Part shown: positions 25,254-37,220 of the stretch, in pieces
Layout of the letters: every line of letters starts with the position of its first letter
Numbering within the stretch: position 1 is the first letter of the stretch
Source of the DNA: Trochalopteron elliotii
Lineage: Eukaryota; Chordata; Aves; Passeriformes; Leiothrichidae
DNA: 64,000 bases
NCBI GenBank assembly: GCA_024734555.1
Contig: JANPWX010000359.1
Coordinates: 724,498 to 788,497 of the forward strand
Reading direction: 5' to 3'
Notes under the pieces: generated by a model
Databases searched by the model: none
Told to the model about the DNA's origin: nothing
The model's input: the letters and a program-made list of their open reading frames with translations, nothing else
Position numbers and translations under genes: made by a program

Positions 25254-27451
25254 CTGAAATAAGGAAAAATAATTGTATGAAACCAAGACTTCTACTAATA
25301 CTTAAGGCTTATAAACTACATCAGCAAAGTACTGTACAAATATTAACTAATTAATCCTCAACATTGCTGGTGGACAGGTATATCAACATTTTATGGGAGA
25401 TAAAGAATGTTGGTGACCAGCACAACATATCTGAAAAAGTCAGTTCGGATCAGAAATAAAATCACTCAGATTCCTGGGTCCTTGTTTTAGGCTCATAGCA
25501 TTTCCCACTGAATGGCTGCAGGTTTGTAAGTTACCTGTTTGGGTTCCAGGAAGAATATTTAGAATGGCAAAGTCAAACTTATCAGAACCATCAACCAACT
25601 GAAAAAAATCAGTTGTTCACATAAGGGAAAAAGGGCTGTATCACTGGACTGTACCTTACATCTTCTGTGAATATATGGATTTTAATTGGAAGCTGCCACA
25701 ATATCCATAATAAGAAATTGTTTGGGAGTAAGCTAGTTTGGTTTAGGGGAGACAAAATCATATAAGGAGTGTATGATAATCAAATACCTATTACAAAAAC
25801 GACATCATTCTAATTCACTCTGAAAGCCAAGACTGGCCATTCTAAAAAAATTATGATAGGAAAAGCCAGAGTATTCAAAACCCACGATCAAAATAAAAAA
25901 ATGTTAAATAAAAGAATCTGAAGTAGGTTGAGCTTCTTCCGTAGCTATGTTTATGACCATTTTCATCCTCTCTCTTTTGTTTCCATGCCTTGCTTACAAA
26001 TATGTTGTAAAAGCTAACTGGAAAGAAGTCAGAAAGTGCTGTTAATTGTATGCTCCAGAAAATGCATTGGAAACTGTATTCTTTATTGTAAAGGGATGGT
26101 AGCTTGATCAAAATACAGATGGAACAAAATTTACAGCAGCCTCCATGCAGTTTAGGTAAATTTTCAGATAGCAGCAGCACCAGTGAATGAAATACAGTAC
26201 AGAGTCTGTACAATACTTCCACAATTTCTTGCCTCCCTGTAAACAATTCTTTGCCCTGGTGGCTTATGCTCCACAGAAAGAAAAGAGAAAGTAAATTAAT
26301 GCTATCTATGGGGAGGGAAGTAAAATAACAAAACCCCATCTTAATTAGTTGCTATATTTGTGTTACAACTCAGAAAAAAAACCCTAAACTTCAAAAATAT
26401 TTGTATCTTTGATAATGTTTTACATATAGTGAGTACCTTTTTAACTCACAACTCGTTTCATGCAGCTAGACCACATTTTGGAACTCCCCTGTCCCTGCTC
26501 CCACCCTGCCCTAGGTAGGAAGCAAACAGAAGCTGCACTGTGAAAAGGAAGAAAAAATCAGGGCACTAAATGAGTGCAACATTAAGTCACGGCAGAGGCC
26601 CAAAGGCACTTTGTTCCTCAGTCTATGCCTGATTTGGTCAGTGGCTTTGTTTTATAAATTAATCCCCTGCCATATATTCTGACACATTAACCTTTGCTTT
26701 CTATATCTGAAAGACACCACAGGCAGAAAGCAGGTTGAGCCACCATGTATAGTCACAAACTACACAGAAACACTTTAAATCTTTCACATTTGACACAATT
26801 TTCTGTCCAGCTGGATGCAAGAATACTTTGATGATGTGCACAGTCATAACAGCTGCAAAGCTCTCTCCTTCTAAATTAAAAAAGGAGGACAGTAGCACTC
26901 TATAGATGAAGCATGGGCTTCTGTTTGTGGACAAAACAGGAGTAACCAGAGACAGCAGCCAAACAAATTATTTTCATTGCATTAAGTTATTTTAAAAAAT
27001 TGATAAAGAATTTTAATGGTAACATAATTAATAGAAAAGCTTAAAGATATGTGCTACAAAATACTTAAAAGCTTTTCAGGTATAGCAAAATGCAGTAAAA
27101 AAACCATTCAAGGCTGAACAATCTTCCAGACAGGGTACTTCAGTGTTCTGTTAACAGCATTCACTTCATATTGACTGTTTAAACACTCCTTAAAAATGTA
27201 TCAGTTAATTATAGTCCAGCTCTGATTTTTTGTTTGCAACAGCCTTCCCTGAGTTAAGCCCTAAAAATCAGAATATCAGCCTGGAAATGAGAATTTCCAG
27301 TTGTTCAGCAGAACCTGTGGAACAACTTAACACAACTCAGTTTGTACATTTAGGAGGGAGATTTTAGCACCTGCCAGTTTGCCTACTTCAGCAAGAACAC
27401 ACTTGTTTGAAGAAGACAAGAATTTTAGTAGCATGTGTTGGGTTAACTTAC
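25254..27451 (-). other. TBC1D5: TBC1D5 intron (2.2 kb)
   Basis: AT-rich. It holds a 154-codon minus-strand ORF at 25875-26339 with no recognisable family. The flanking exons join in phase 0. Confidence 0.85.
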
Positions 27452-27523
27452 CCCCTCATCCTGAGAGAGCGGGTTGTTGATTATCAGATCTTGCTGTCCT
27501 GCTTTCCGAGGGTTTGTAATATG
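27452..27523 (-). CDS. TBC1D5: TBC1D5 coding exon, insertion loop with NPL (VPS29-binding) motif
   Basis: This 72-bp exon is 24 codons in phase 0, with a TTTTTACCTAG acceptor and a GAGGGG|GTAAGT donor. The product begins HITNPRKAGQQDL and ends NNPLSQDEG. It corresponds to the loop inserted into the TBC fold that, in published TBC1D5-retromer work, contacts VPS29 through a Pro-Leu pair. The NPL here is intact, so retromer binding is probably preserved. That last statement is inference. Confidence 0.95.
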
Positions 27524-27622
27524 CTAGGTAAAAACAGGAAAAGAAAATCAAATCTTCTCTTGTTAGGCTATAAATGTTAGTATCTATGCCAAAGTATGAG
27601 AACCTATTTTGTATCAACTTAC
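27524..27622 (-). other. TBC1D5: TBC1D5 short intron (99 bp)
   Basis: A near-minimal intron with GTAAGT donor and TTTTTACCTAG acceptor. It joins IKEI to HITNP in frame. Confidence 0.92.
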
Positions 27623-27712
27623 AATTTCTTTGATCTTATTGTAAGAAGTTCTTAAATCTGAAGTGGTTTTAATCCATTGACTTCTATCTTGTGGTAGAAC
27701 GTCCAGAAATAA
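27623..27712 (-). CDS. TBC1D5: TBC1D5 coding exon, early TBC domain (divergent)
   Basis: This 90-bp exon is exactly 30 codons in phase 0, with an ATTAATAG-like acceptor (CTAATAG|TTATTTC) and a strong GAAATT|GTAAGT donor. It encodes LFLDVLPQDRSQWIK, then TTSDLRTSYNKIKEI. The frame LFL-VLPQD-SQWI...IKEI is the TBC1D5 segment after CWK. The middle, however, differs strongly from the mammalian protein as I recall it (roughly a third of positions, including loss of a Trp before the Tyr). Splice sites and frame are intact. A short 99-bp intron separates it from the next exon. Confidence 0.93.
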
Positions 27713-29442
27713 CTATTAGCAAAACAAAACAAATTCATTAAGTTTCATCAGTTTTACAAAGCTTTTCATATAAATCCTACCAGACAGCATAAACCACCCC
27801 AGAAAGAAAGAGAAAGCAAAGAGCTATAAAATATTTTTGGTTTTAGTGCTTTCTAGTCCATAAATAAGTAGTTAGAAACAACAGCAGATCTACAGTGCAA
27901 AATCAACTGAAGCCACACACTGAAGCTTTGTAAACTGTTACAGCTTCAGTAGAGTTGATGGTCTCTTCCAAGGCAGAAACAAAAAGGAAAGATGTGAAAA
28001 GAAATATACAAAACTTGAAGCTATTTTATGTGACATTGATGACCTAATGCAATGTGCTTAAAATGAACCACAAATGCAGAGGAGGAACTAAGCACTGAGG
28101 GATATACCCAATATAAGAAACAAAATATGATCTAGAATTCTGCAAGACAGCTAAGAGAGTCAGTTTTGCAAAAAGTCCTTGAGAATTCCTACATCTCAGT
28201 TTTTTTGTGTCTCTTTAATAATGGTTAGAAAGAAACATGTAGTCCAAAATACTATTTAATTGCATTTCAAGCAAGTAAAAACCTCAGTATTTTTTTGCTT
28301 TTTCAGTGTTTTCATTTGCACATTGTAAAGTGTTAAGAAACAGTAATATTGACAAACAGAAGTATTGACAAACAAAAAACATTCCTATACTACTAAAAAA
28401 ACCTTTAAAATTTCAGAACATGCCCTAATGCATATTGGGATGAGCAAATAAACCCAGTCTTATTTCTCCTTGATTTAATTAGTAGACAGGGAAGGACTTG
28501 ATGTTTGTGTTCAGGGCTTTGAGTTATTATGGCCTCCTAATTTAGAGACTTTTAAAAAAGCAAACTGGTAAAACAATGCAGGTGGCATATGTTCATCTGG
28601 CTTGCTGAATAAAATATTTTCATTAACTTTAAACTATTTCAATGCTACAAACATTTCAAACTTACGCTTTCTTTCATTCATATATAAGGAGTATTTTTAA
28701 TTTCTTTTTATAGGTCTCTGTGCCAAAGAGATGGTTGAGAAATTCCAAGTGAGGTAATTTAAATGATCAGCATTAACACGCAGTAACTCTAATAGAAAAA
28801 AAATATCTCTACTGTCAGAATTAGTGCAGAACAGAAGACTTGATGTCATCACATCCAAATTTGTTTGGACTTTATAGAGCAACCCAGTATTACCTTGCTT
28901 TCTTTCTCTCTTCCTTTCCCTGCTACTTTAAAAACAAAAACCAAAACAACAGCTCCCAAGGAGCTGGTGTGCTTTTGGAAGACCTTGCTTCCCTCTTCAT
29001 CCAGTCCTTACAACAGGGATTGGTCTTCATTTCTCATTTCACTGGGAAAACCAGCTAGCAGAAGCATCAGACTGATTTTAAAGCAGTCCCAAATTCCACA
29101 AAACCATAATTTTTTAGACTAACTTCTTATCTATTTCCAGTGCATGACTTCCCTGCACAGATACTGAGAGGAGAGATGGCTGTGTGACACTCAATTCTAA
29201 AGGTATCACCAGCACAAAGATACACTTTCCTAGGATTCTTTTGTTATTACCTGCAATTCAGCTTTAAAGCAACTCGATGTGGTTAGCAAACGTCCTATGA
29301 ATTATAAAAATGAGTAGGAAAACATTGGGATGAAGTCTCTTGGAAAATTCATGATTCTTTGCATCAATAATCTTTCAGCGCATCAGGTAATGTGTTGATA
29401 TATTGCAACCACAAACTGTAAATAAATATTTTCTCTTCTTAC
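27713..29442 (-). other. TBC1D5: TBC1D5 intron (1.7 kb)
   Basis: AT-rich sequence with no recognised element. The exons on both sides join in phase 0 (CWK to LFL). Confidence 0.85.
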
Positions 29443-29551
29443 CTTCCAGCAAACACTACGGAACCTGCTGCTTCTCAGCTGCCCATTAATCCCCTTCAGC
29501 CGTATAGTTGCCAAGTAATTGTTGTTTACAAATAGTTCTTCCCATTCTTTA
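29443..29551 (-). CDS. TBC1D5: TBC1D5 coding exon with WEEL LIR-type motif
   Basis: This 109-bp exon has a TTTTTCAG|T acceptor and a TGGAAG|GTAAGA donor. Its first base completes the AG|T codon (Ser) and 36 codons follow, ending in phase 0. The product starts KEWEELFVNNNYLATIR and ends SSRFRSVCWK. The W-E-E-L core fits the W-x-x-L pattern of an LC3-interacting region, and an N-terminal LIR is described for TBC1D5. The second half is the start of the TBC domain (conserved RSSRFR and CWK). It appears almost unchanged from the vertebrate protein as I remember it. Confidence 0.95.
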
Positions 29552-32547
29552 CTGAAAAAGCAAAAGGAATGAACATTTAAACAAAAGAAAAGGCTTAGCT
29601 GATTTAAGAACTATATGACACTACACAATTTTGGATAAGCAGAGGAAAGCAAGTTTTTAAAATGTATATATTTAGTTGTGTACCACTTCTAAACGCATGG
29701 CTGTTTTTTGGACACATTTCTTCTTTGGATTTAATGAATATGTAGATCGCTATAATTATGCCAGCTACTGAAATTCATAATGTCTATGGAGGCTATTCCA
29801 TTTCCTCTAAAATGTTGGTACTGCAGTTCAGTGAATAAACAAGAAAAATGAATATTAATATAAGCACATTCATGTTTCAGCTGTAGACAAAGAAGTACCT
29901 ATTCCAAAAATATGCAACAGAAAAGTACACTGTTGACTGTATTAGCTCTTCACATTATGTATTTGCTTAAATGAACCTTCTTTTCTTCTTAATGTCAAGC
30001 TGGGCAGTTAAGCATCATAGAAGATGACTTTCTTTAACATTTAGCACTATTTACTATTGAAATCACTCCTACTTCTTTCTACATGATCAGTTTTAAAATT
30101 TTAACAGGTGCTAGCAAATTTAAAAAAACATCAAAAAATTAAAAAGCCTCACTGTATAAACTGTTAAAGGCAAGCTTGAGTACCTTGCAGTACCTATGGC
30201 TGACTAGATAAACAACCTAAATATGCCTCCCAGGCATGCAGGCACCAGGGGCCTAACACCTGTGCCTCATTAATATACAAGTAAATCTGCTCTACTGGGA
30301 AACAATTGGAAATTAATTGTCCCAAACCATCTACTGAGTTTGAATAAAAGAATTAAACCTATATTTCCTGCAACTTCTACTGAAACAAACCTCAAGAACA
30401 GTTCAAGCCATCTTATAGTCTTGGTAGCCCAAGACTTGCTCACAGACTTTCTGCAGCCACTCTAAAATATGAAGGGCAATTTCAAGGTAAGGAGCTGGGT
30501 TATGTGCAAGGAAATGTGTTTCAGATTTATTTTCAATGCATGTCCTTAAGGTGAACATCTCCTCCTCCCCCTGTCACATGGGAGACTATTACTTCTCCCT
30601 GGGAGACCAAATGAAACCAGGAAGAGGGAAACTACTATTATGACTCCAGGCTAAGATCTCACCACATTTACTTTGCTAAGGAGGGTCACAGAGCGGGTTA
30701 TACTAAATACCAGCAAACTCTGGTTTTGCAAATTGCCCTAAATACATGCAAGAAGAAGTTAGATAGTTTTCAGCCTTTTAAGCTGAGTTGGGAGAACGAG
30801 TTTTTAAAAACAGAATTGTAAGATATAGTTGCTGAGAACTGTAGAGAAATGCACTTGGCAAGCCAGGAAATTATGGTCCTCTTCCTCTGTGACAAGAGCG
30901 AGCTCATGATTCATGCTGAAACCAGAAGTCCTGTGTTTGTGAATGCACCACCTTTCAGTTAGGACCATATTATTTTTAAAAAAAGTGTTTACTTCTGGGT
31001 CTTGATTATTAATTACTTTGAAAAGTGAAGGTTTTCCAGATAAGAGCAAAGATGACTACAGCAGTGTTAGATTGCAAGGTTCAGGGCTGCCTTTAGCTTC
31101 TCTCAACTGCCAGCAACCCCAGGTGACCGAAAGAGCAGCAAGTCATTCCAATAGTGTGGAGTAGCTTCCATCACTCCTCTCACATCCCCCAGTCCCCAGA
31201 TCAGAAAGACTATCTGGTCATTTTTTTGTCTCCTTGTCTCCCACGCATCCTCACCTTCTGCAGGGAGCTGCCTACGATTGTTTACCATGATTCTGTCTCC
31301 TTTAAATACAACGTATGGTATATAGCAGACACAGCTTGAGAAAAATCTGGCCCCTTCTTTCACAGTCACTTATACTTCAGTAACTACAGTATATTATGTC
31401 TATCTAAATAACCTTCCTGTTTCTATCACATATAATATTCTTCATTTGCCATTGTAAATTTTGTAGCATCATTGGCCATTATAACTCCTGCCAAGCTGCC
31501 TCCCTAAGGTAGCTATGTTTCAAGAGTGACACATTCCCCTGTGCACACAACAGGTCAGAATCTGAAGCTATTCACATTGTTCTGCAAGTGGATGACATTC
31601 CCACAATGTCTTTGAAAATGCCAGTGTGTCAGCTGAGTTAGCAAAAGGTTTCAACTAGTGCAACTGTGAAAAGAAGGAACAGAGAGGAAAGAAACTCTTC
31701 AGGTTATTTTTCTCACCAGCTGCTGGAAGTGATTGCTACACAGTAAGAAAGTAATTTCAACACTTCTGAAATTGTATTAGTGCAGATATTATGCCTTTAA
31801 AAAAAAAAAAGTAATGCAATTCCAAACACGTTTTGAACCAAATTACTTTTAAAACCGCCAAAAGAAATTTGGCAAGATCCTATCTCCTCTGCATTCCCCC
31901 TTGGCTGTTAGGATCACAAAAAAAGTTATAAGCAACTGAAAAAGAAATTACTTGGAAGCTGGAATCTGCCTCAGTTTTAGTAGAGCTGAATGATATTTAA
32001 AATCCTTTCTAAACAGCATTCACTAATTCATTCCTCCACTATTTTGAATGAACATTAATAAATTAAGCTTTACAATTCTAGAGACTTTTAATAGTGGTAA
32101 CACTGCATAATATGAACGAGTAATCAATTCTAAAAAGACAACATTTAAAATTGTATAGCCCTACTATGTAAAATAATACCTAAGAACTTTGTTTACCCAG
32201 GATTGCAGAAAACCCACCGGTCACTATGAAATGAGCAATGAAGATTGGAACTCAAGTCTACCACGTTCCATTTGCTTCACTAAGTGAAGGACTTCAGGCG
32301 CCAATTGGAACCACCTAAACTATGAATAAGCACATGCATTTACTTTTAATCAAACTAGAGAATTAAATGCATGATCCTGTGTTATACCACCTGTAGACTG
32401 TACAATTAAAGGCAAATGTCAATGTTAATGTTTTTTGATTATTTTGTAAATATTTTTCATTTTAGATTCTTATTTGAATATCCTGTCTAATGTACTATTG
32501 CGCATGTCATAAAGTCTTCATAATAATAATGAATACATATAAGACCT

Positions 32548-33626
32548 TGCCATGGTTTGACACTGGTCCAATGTCAGACACCCAGAAAAGCCTCTTGCTC
32601 ACCCTCCCCTGCCACAGCTGGGCAGAGGAGAGAAAAAAAAATTAGTTGAGTTAAGGACCAGGAGAAAACACTTCAAAGGCAAAACAGCCTCAAAGTTGCA
32701 AAGTGAATTTACTACTAATAGAGTCAGAGGAGGATAATGAGAAGTAAAAGAAGCCCTTAAAACATCTTTTCTTTGCCCAACCCCTCACTCCTTCCCACTG
32801 ACAGTGCAGGGAGACAGGGCATGGGAGTTCTGGTGAGTTTGTCATCCAAGGTTTTCTTCCACTGCGCTGAGAGAGGAATTCTTCCCGTGAGACCGCGGGG
32901 TCCCTTCCATAGGAGACAGTTCTCCATGAACTTCGCCAGCACAGGTCCACTCTCATGAGCAGCAGCCAAACTGCACCTGCTGCAAACATGAGTCCCTCCC
33001 ATGGCCAGACAGTCCTCCCAAAACTGCTGTGGTGTGGGTCTCTCTTCCCATGGGATGCAAGCCTCCAAGGACAGCCTACTCCAGCCTGGAAGCAGGGGCC
33101 TTCTCTCTCTGCCAGGTCTCCCACTGGATCACAGCCTCCTCCAGGCATCCACTGCTCCAGCATGGGCACCTCTCCCATGGTCTGTGGGTTGATCACTGCA
33201 TCCCCCATGGATCCCCATGGGCTGTGGGTGGATCTCTGCATCCCCTGTGGATCCCCAAGGGCTGCAGGGACACAGCTGCCTCACCATGGCCTGCAGAGGA
33301 ATCTTGGCTCTAGCACCTGGAGCACCTCTCCCTCTCCTCCTTGGTGTCTCCATGTTGTTTTCCCGTGCATGTTCTCACCTCCTCCTCTTCTCTGACTATA
33401 AGAAAAACTGTGCATGTCCCACTTTGTTTTGATTTTCTTAAATCTGTTATCACAGAGGTGTTACCAACATCTCTAACTGGCCCAGCTTTGGCCAGCAGCA
33501 TATCCATCTTCAGAGCCACCAGGGATCGGCTCTGTTGGACATGGTGGAAGCTTCCAGCAGTTTCTCACAGAAGCCACTTTTGTGATCCCCCTGTTACCAA
33601 TAACCAGGCTGTGCCAAAGCAACACA
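32548..33626 (-). mobile_element. Solo LTR of an avian endogenous retrovirus (1.08 kb)
   Basis: The block begins TGCCATGG and ends AACACA on the plus strand. It is flanked by a perfect 5-bp direct repeat, gacct, at 32543-32547 and 33627-33631. TG...CA ends with a 5-bp duplication fit an integrated retroviral LTR. Read on the minus strand there is a TATA-like ATTTAAG (33438-33444) and later an AGTAAA poly(A)-type signal near 32710, so sense is minus. The middle is made of degenerate GC-rich repeats with 'ggagcaccatgg'-like spacing. From memory the layout resembles an LTR family common in songbirds. No internal retroviral genes are present. Confidence 0.8.
32690..33241 (-). other. 183-codon ORF inside the LTR
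   Basis: The longest uninterrupted frame in the window outside the gap. It lies wholly within the LTR and spans its GC-rich repeat region. The translation is Trp-, Gly- and Glu-rich (e.g. PWGSMGD, MPGGGCDP) with no recognised domain. It is best explained as a by-product of low stop-codon density in repeated GC-rich sequence. Confidence 0.4.
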
Positions 33627-36600
33627 GACCTCAATGAGAAAGAAATTATTAGAGTAATAGTTCTTTAAGAAACTTAATTTCATATGCGTTATCTCTGCAG
33701 TAGCCGTCCAATGTAAAGTATCTACTGGCATGAGTTAGGGACAGTTGCATTATTTCAAAGTGGGAAAAGTGCTCAACATGTATGAAAGAAAAAGCAGGCA
33801 AATCAATGAAGGGATTAATTCTGCAAGATTTGCTCATAGTTCTCATCTGTTCCTTTCCATCTTTTGAAACATGCACTTATGTCATAACCACAAGAGTTTA
33901 AATCTCTCTGCCAAAGAATTGTATACTGGGGTCTGCTCTAAAGCATACATACTTTCTTATAAGAAATGAGGTTGACCTCTGAGCAAACCATATACAGAAG
34001 TATTTTTTTCTTTCTTTTCAACAGGATATGATTTGTAGATATGATTCTTGTTAAGGCAATTACAAGCATCAGATTTTCAGATACAGAAGCCTGAAGTCTG
34101 GAACAGAAATGTTTCTCTCAGTTGACTGTTAGTAGAGATCACAAGAAGCAGGACTTTACACCAGAAAGTCTAAGTAAAATTCTACATGCACTTAAATAGC
34201 ATTTTTGAAAAGGTATGTGAATCTCTAAGGTCTAACATCTTAGTAAAAGTCACTGGAATCCCATTGCTCATCTATAGAGGAATGAGCAACTATAAACTCT
34301 TTCTGAATGTATGACATCAGTAATGTAAGAATATGCCTAGGAAATAACTCTGAAATTCAAATAGTTCCAAGAGCTTTACTGAGGCAACATTGAGCTGGTG
34401 CATGTTGGGGAGAGGTAACACAGACTTTCTTCCACTGATAGGCAGAAGTGGAACACCTGCCTCTGGCTCTGCTTCTAAATTTCAATCTGCAGCATAATGG
34501 TAAAACCAAGACATCAAGCACAGATATGCAGAAGAATGCAATGGTAGCCCATTAAGGCTCCTTACAAAATACATATTCTGTTCAGAAGAGGAAAAAATAT
34601 AATTGAGGGAGAATGGTCTAGCACAGACAGCAATCACTGCTACTTAGCTTCTGCATTTATTGATTTAGAGGATAAAGTTGGTGAAATGTATGAATGCAGA
34701 TCCTGCCAAAGTCTAAAACTTTGAAGTAAGTATTTTCATACTATCATGTTCAGACAACACCAAAACTCTGTGGAAGACACTAAAACCCATAGAAATCTAA
34801 AAATGTGAAGAACCACAAAGAACTACAATCTATGTCACTGAAAACGGGCAAAAGATTCAGTTCTGGGACTGCAGGGCCTCAGATCTACCAGGCAAATATT
34901 ACTGTCCATAATTCACTTTCAGGTGAAACTGCAGTTTACGAAGAAACAGTATCTACTGGGTCATCAGATAGTGTATATCATTATTTTGTCTCATGCATTT
35001 TTGAAATATTTCATATCAAGTTTTGAAATCTCTTTTTTTTGAGTCCTTGAAGAAACAAGACCAATTTGATATTTACAAAAACATTTAGATAACAAAGAAT
35101 ATTCCTCAGTCAGTGGAAGAATACTGCTATGCTACTGAAACATTTGCATACATATTTAGGATTTCAATCTAAATCTCAAGCTTATTCCATCCTCTAGACC
35201 AATATTAAAGGATAAAATGGATAGCCTCAGAGAGATCCAAAGAAAATTCTTGAGCAGTGTTGCTAGTATCGGCAAAATCATCTTAAAACAATGGCATGTG
35301 TGCTTCCAGAAAAGCCAATTTCACATTTTTATACTGGTTTTCATCTTCAGAATGTGCTTTTTAAAATGCTGAGACCCAAACTCGGATCCTCAGGGGCACT
35401 TAATGAAGCAACAGGCTACTGAACAGGCCATCAAAAGAAAACCAGTTCTCAAATTGTTGTGTCATATGTTTTGCAATATGAGGTCTTTATTGATAGGAAC
35501 ATCAAGTATCTATATTTAAATATTTAAATAGAGGCAATAACTCCTTTCAAACATACTGCATAAATCCAAGAAACATGCATAGTTTGTATTATTTATTATG
35601 TCGTAAAATCAACAGTTGAGAAAAAAGTGAGGCAACTGCCAGGAATGTAATAAAGAGAGAGTTAATTCTATAAAAACAGATGAAAAAAACCTCAATTGAA
35701 AGGTAGTATCAAATAATAAGAAGCAGAGTTTCTAAAAAACATTTCTGAAACACACAGATTTTTATTTGCTACCCTGAAAATCCACTTGACAGCTTTAATG
35801 TGAAGGCTTATCGGTCTGCTTGAAAAATACATGTATTTTCCTCTGTTTCTAAAAGTCCTGCCTCAGGATACGTGGCAGAGTTAACAGCCATGTAAGTGTG
35901 AATATGCATGGCTGTGTTGCTGGGAGGCTGAACATTCAAAGGGCAGATTTTTCTAAGCAGTTCAGGTTTCATCTGCTTTTGGCTGACATACAGTTAAAAA
36001 GGTTTGTGTGAAGAAAGGTAAAATCACTTTCTTAAGGCAAACATTCCAGCAAATAAAGTTATTAGCTAGCTATGCTCTTCAAGCTACCAGTACGTGTGTA
36101 GCACAGCTCAGGGAACTGAAATAAGGCTGCACTGGCAGCAGGATGCTCTGCCAGAACCCTTCCTCATAGCACTAGGTCTGACACAGAACTCCAAGATACC
36201 TTTCTCCATATTCCAAATTGTCCACTTTGCCTTGGTGGTTCTCAGCTAAAGGGCCAAGTTTGGCCTTTGGAGAGCACATAATTTCCAACCTTTTACCAGT
36301 TCAGCTTCTACAGAAGAATTCTTGTTACAGCCATTTCAAAGTCTAAATTTCACCAGCACATTTTCCTCTACTCATTACTTTCTGCATACATTTACAGAAT
36401 GGTGAGACAAAGTGTACATATTATGTTCAACTATTCTTATTTTTGTATTGTAACTGAGTTTGCCAGTTCCAGGGTCAAAGCTTTCTGGTTTAAATCCCCC
36501 AATACCTTTGAAATGCTTTGCATGTACATGTAGAACATTTACTTCCTATTTCTCCTGACTATAGAGTTCCCTTCTGTTTTACCCTTCTGCTCATACCCAC

Positions 36601-36799
36601 AGTCAGGCAGAGCTCTGTGAATTGTGTGTGTTCACATGCATGCAGACTTGTTATACAAACATGCATTCGCTAAGGAAAAGGTAAGAGCTTCCTGTAGGAC
36701 ACAACAGCTCTACAAATCATCCAACTAAAAAACAGATGTAATAGTGCCTCCTGATATTCAGATGGAACCTTGTGTGCTTCTGTTTGTTAGAACACATTA

Positions 36800-37220
36800 G
36801 CTCTGATCTTATTGCTTGGTGTCACTGAAAAGAGCTTGTCTCTGTGTCCCTTCTACCCTTCCCTTAGATACTCTCAGACTTCAAAAAGATGCCCTGAGCC
36901 TTCTCTTTTCCAGGTTGAAAATTCCCAACTCTTTCAGTCTTTCCTCACAGAAGAGCTGCTCCAGTTCCTTCACCATCTTAGCAGCCCTTTGCTGGGCACT
37001 CTCCAGTATGCCCACGTCTTTCTTGTAAAGGGGAGCCCAGCACTAGTCACAGCACTCCAGGTATGAATTACAGGGGAAGGATTACTAACTCTGATCTGCT
37101 GGCAGCACTGCTCCTAATGCATCCCAGGATACTATTAGTTTTCTTTGTTGCAAGGGAACATTGGTGACTCATGTTCAATTTCATGTCTGCCAGGACCTCC
37201 AGGTCCTTCTTCCAGCCCCC
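36800..37220 (-). mobile_element. CR1 LINE fragment
   Basis: The plus strand carries typical antisense CR1 blocks in the right order: 'ccttctcttttccagg', 'ctttcctcacagaagag', 'ctgctccagttccttca', 'ggggagcccagcactagt', 'cagcactccagg' and 'gtctgccaggacctccagg'. Sense is therefore minus. It is an internal/3'-UTR fragment lacking the terminal 8-bp repeats. CR1 is the dominant LINE of birds and supports the avian assignment. Confidence 0.9.

Noticed and set aside
32955..33395. 146-codon plus-strand ORF as a possible gene
   Set aside because: It lies inside the LTR, antisense to the LTR's transcription signals, in repeated GC-rich sequence that is open in several frames.
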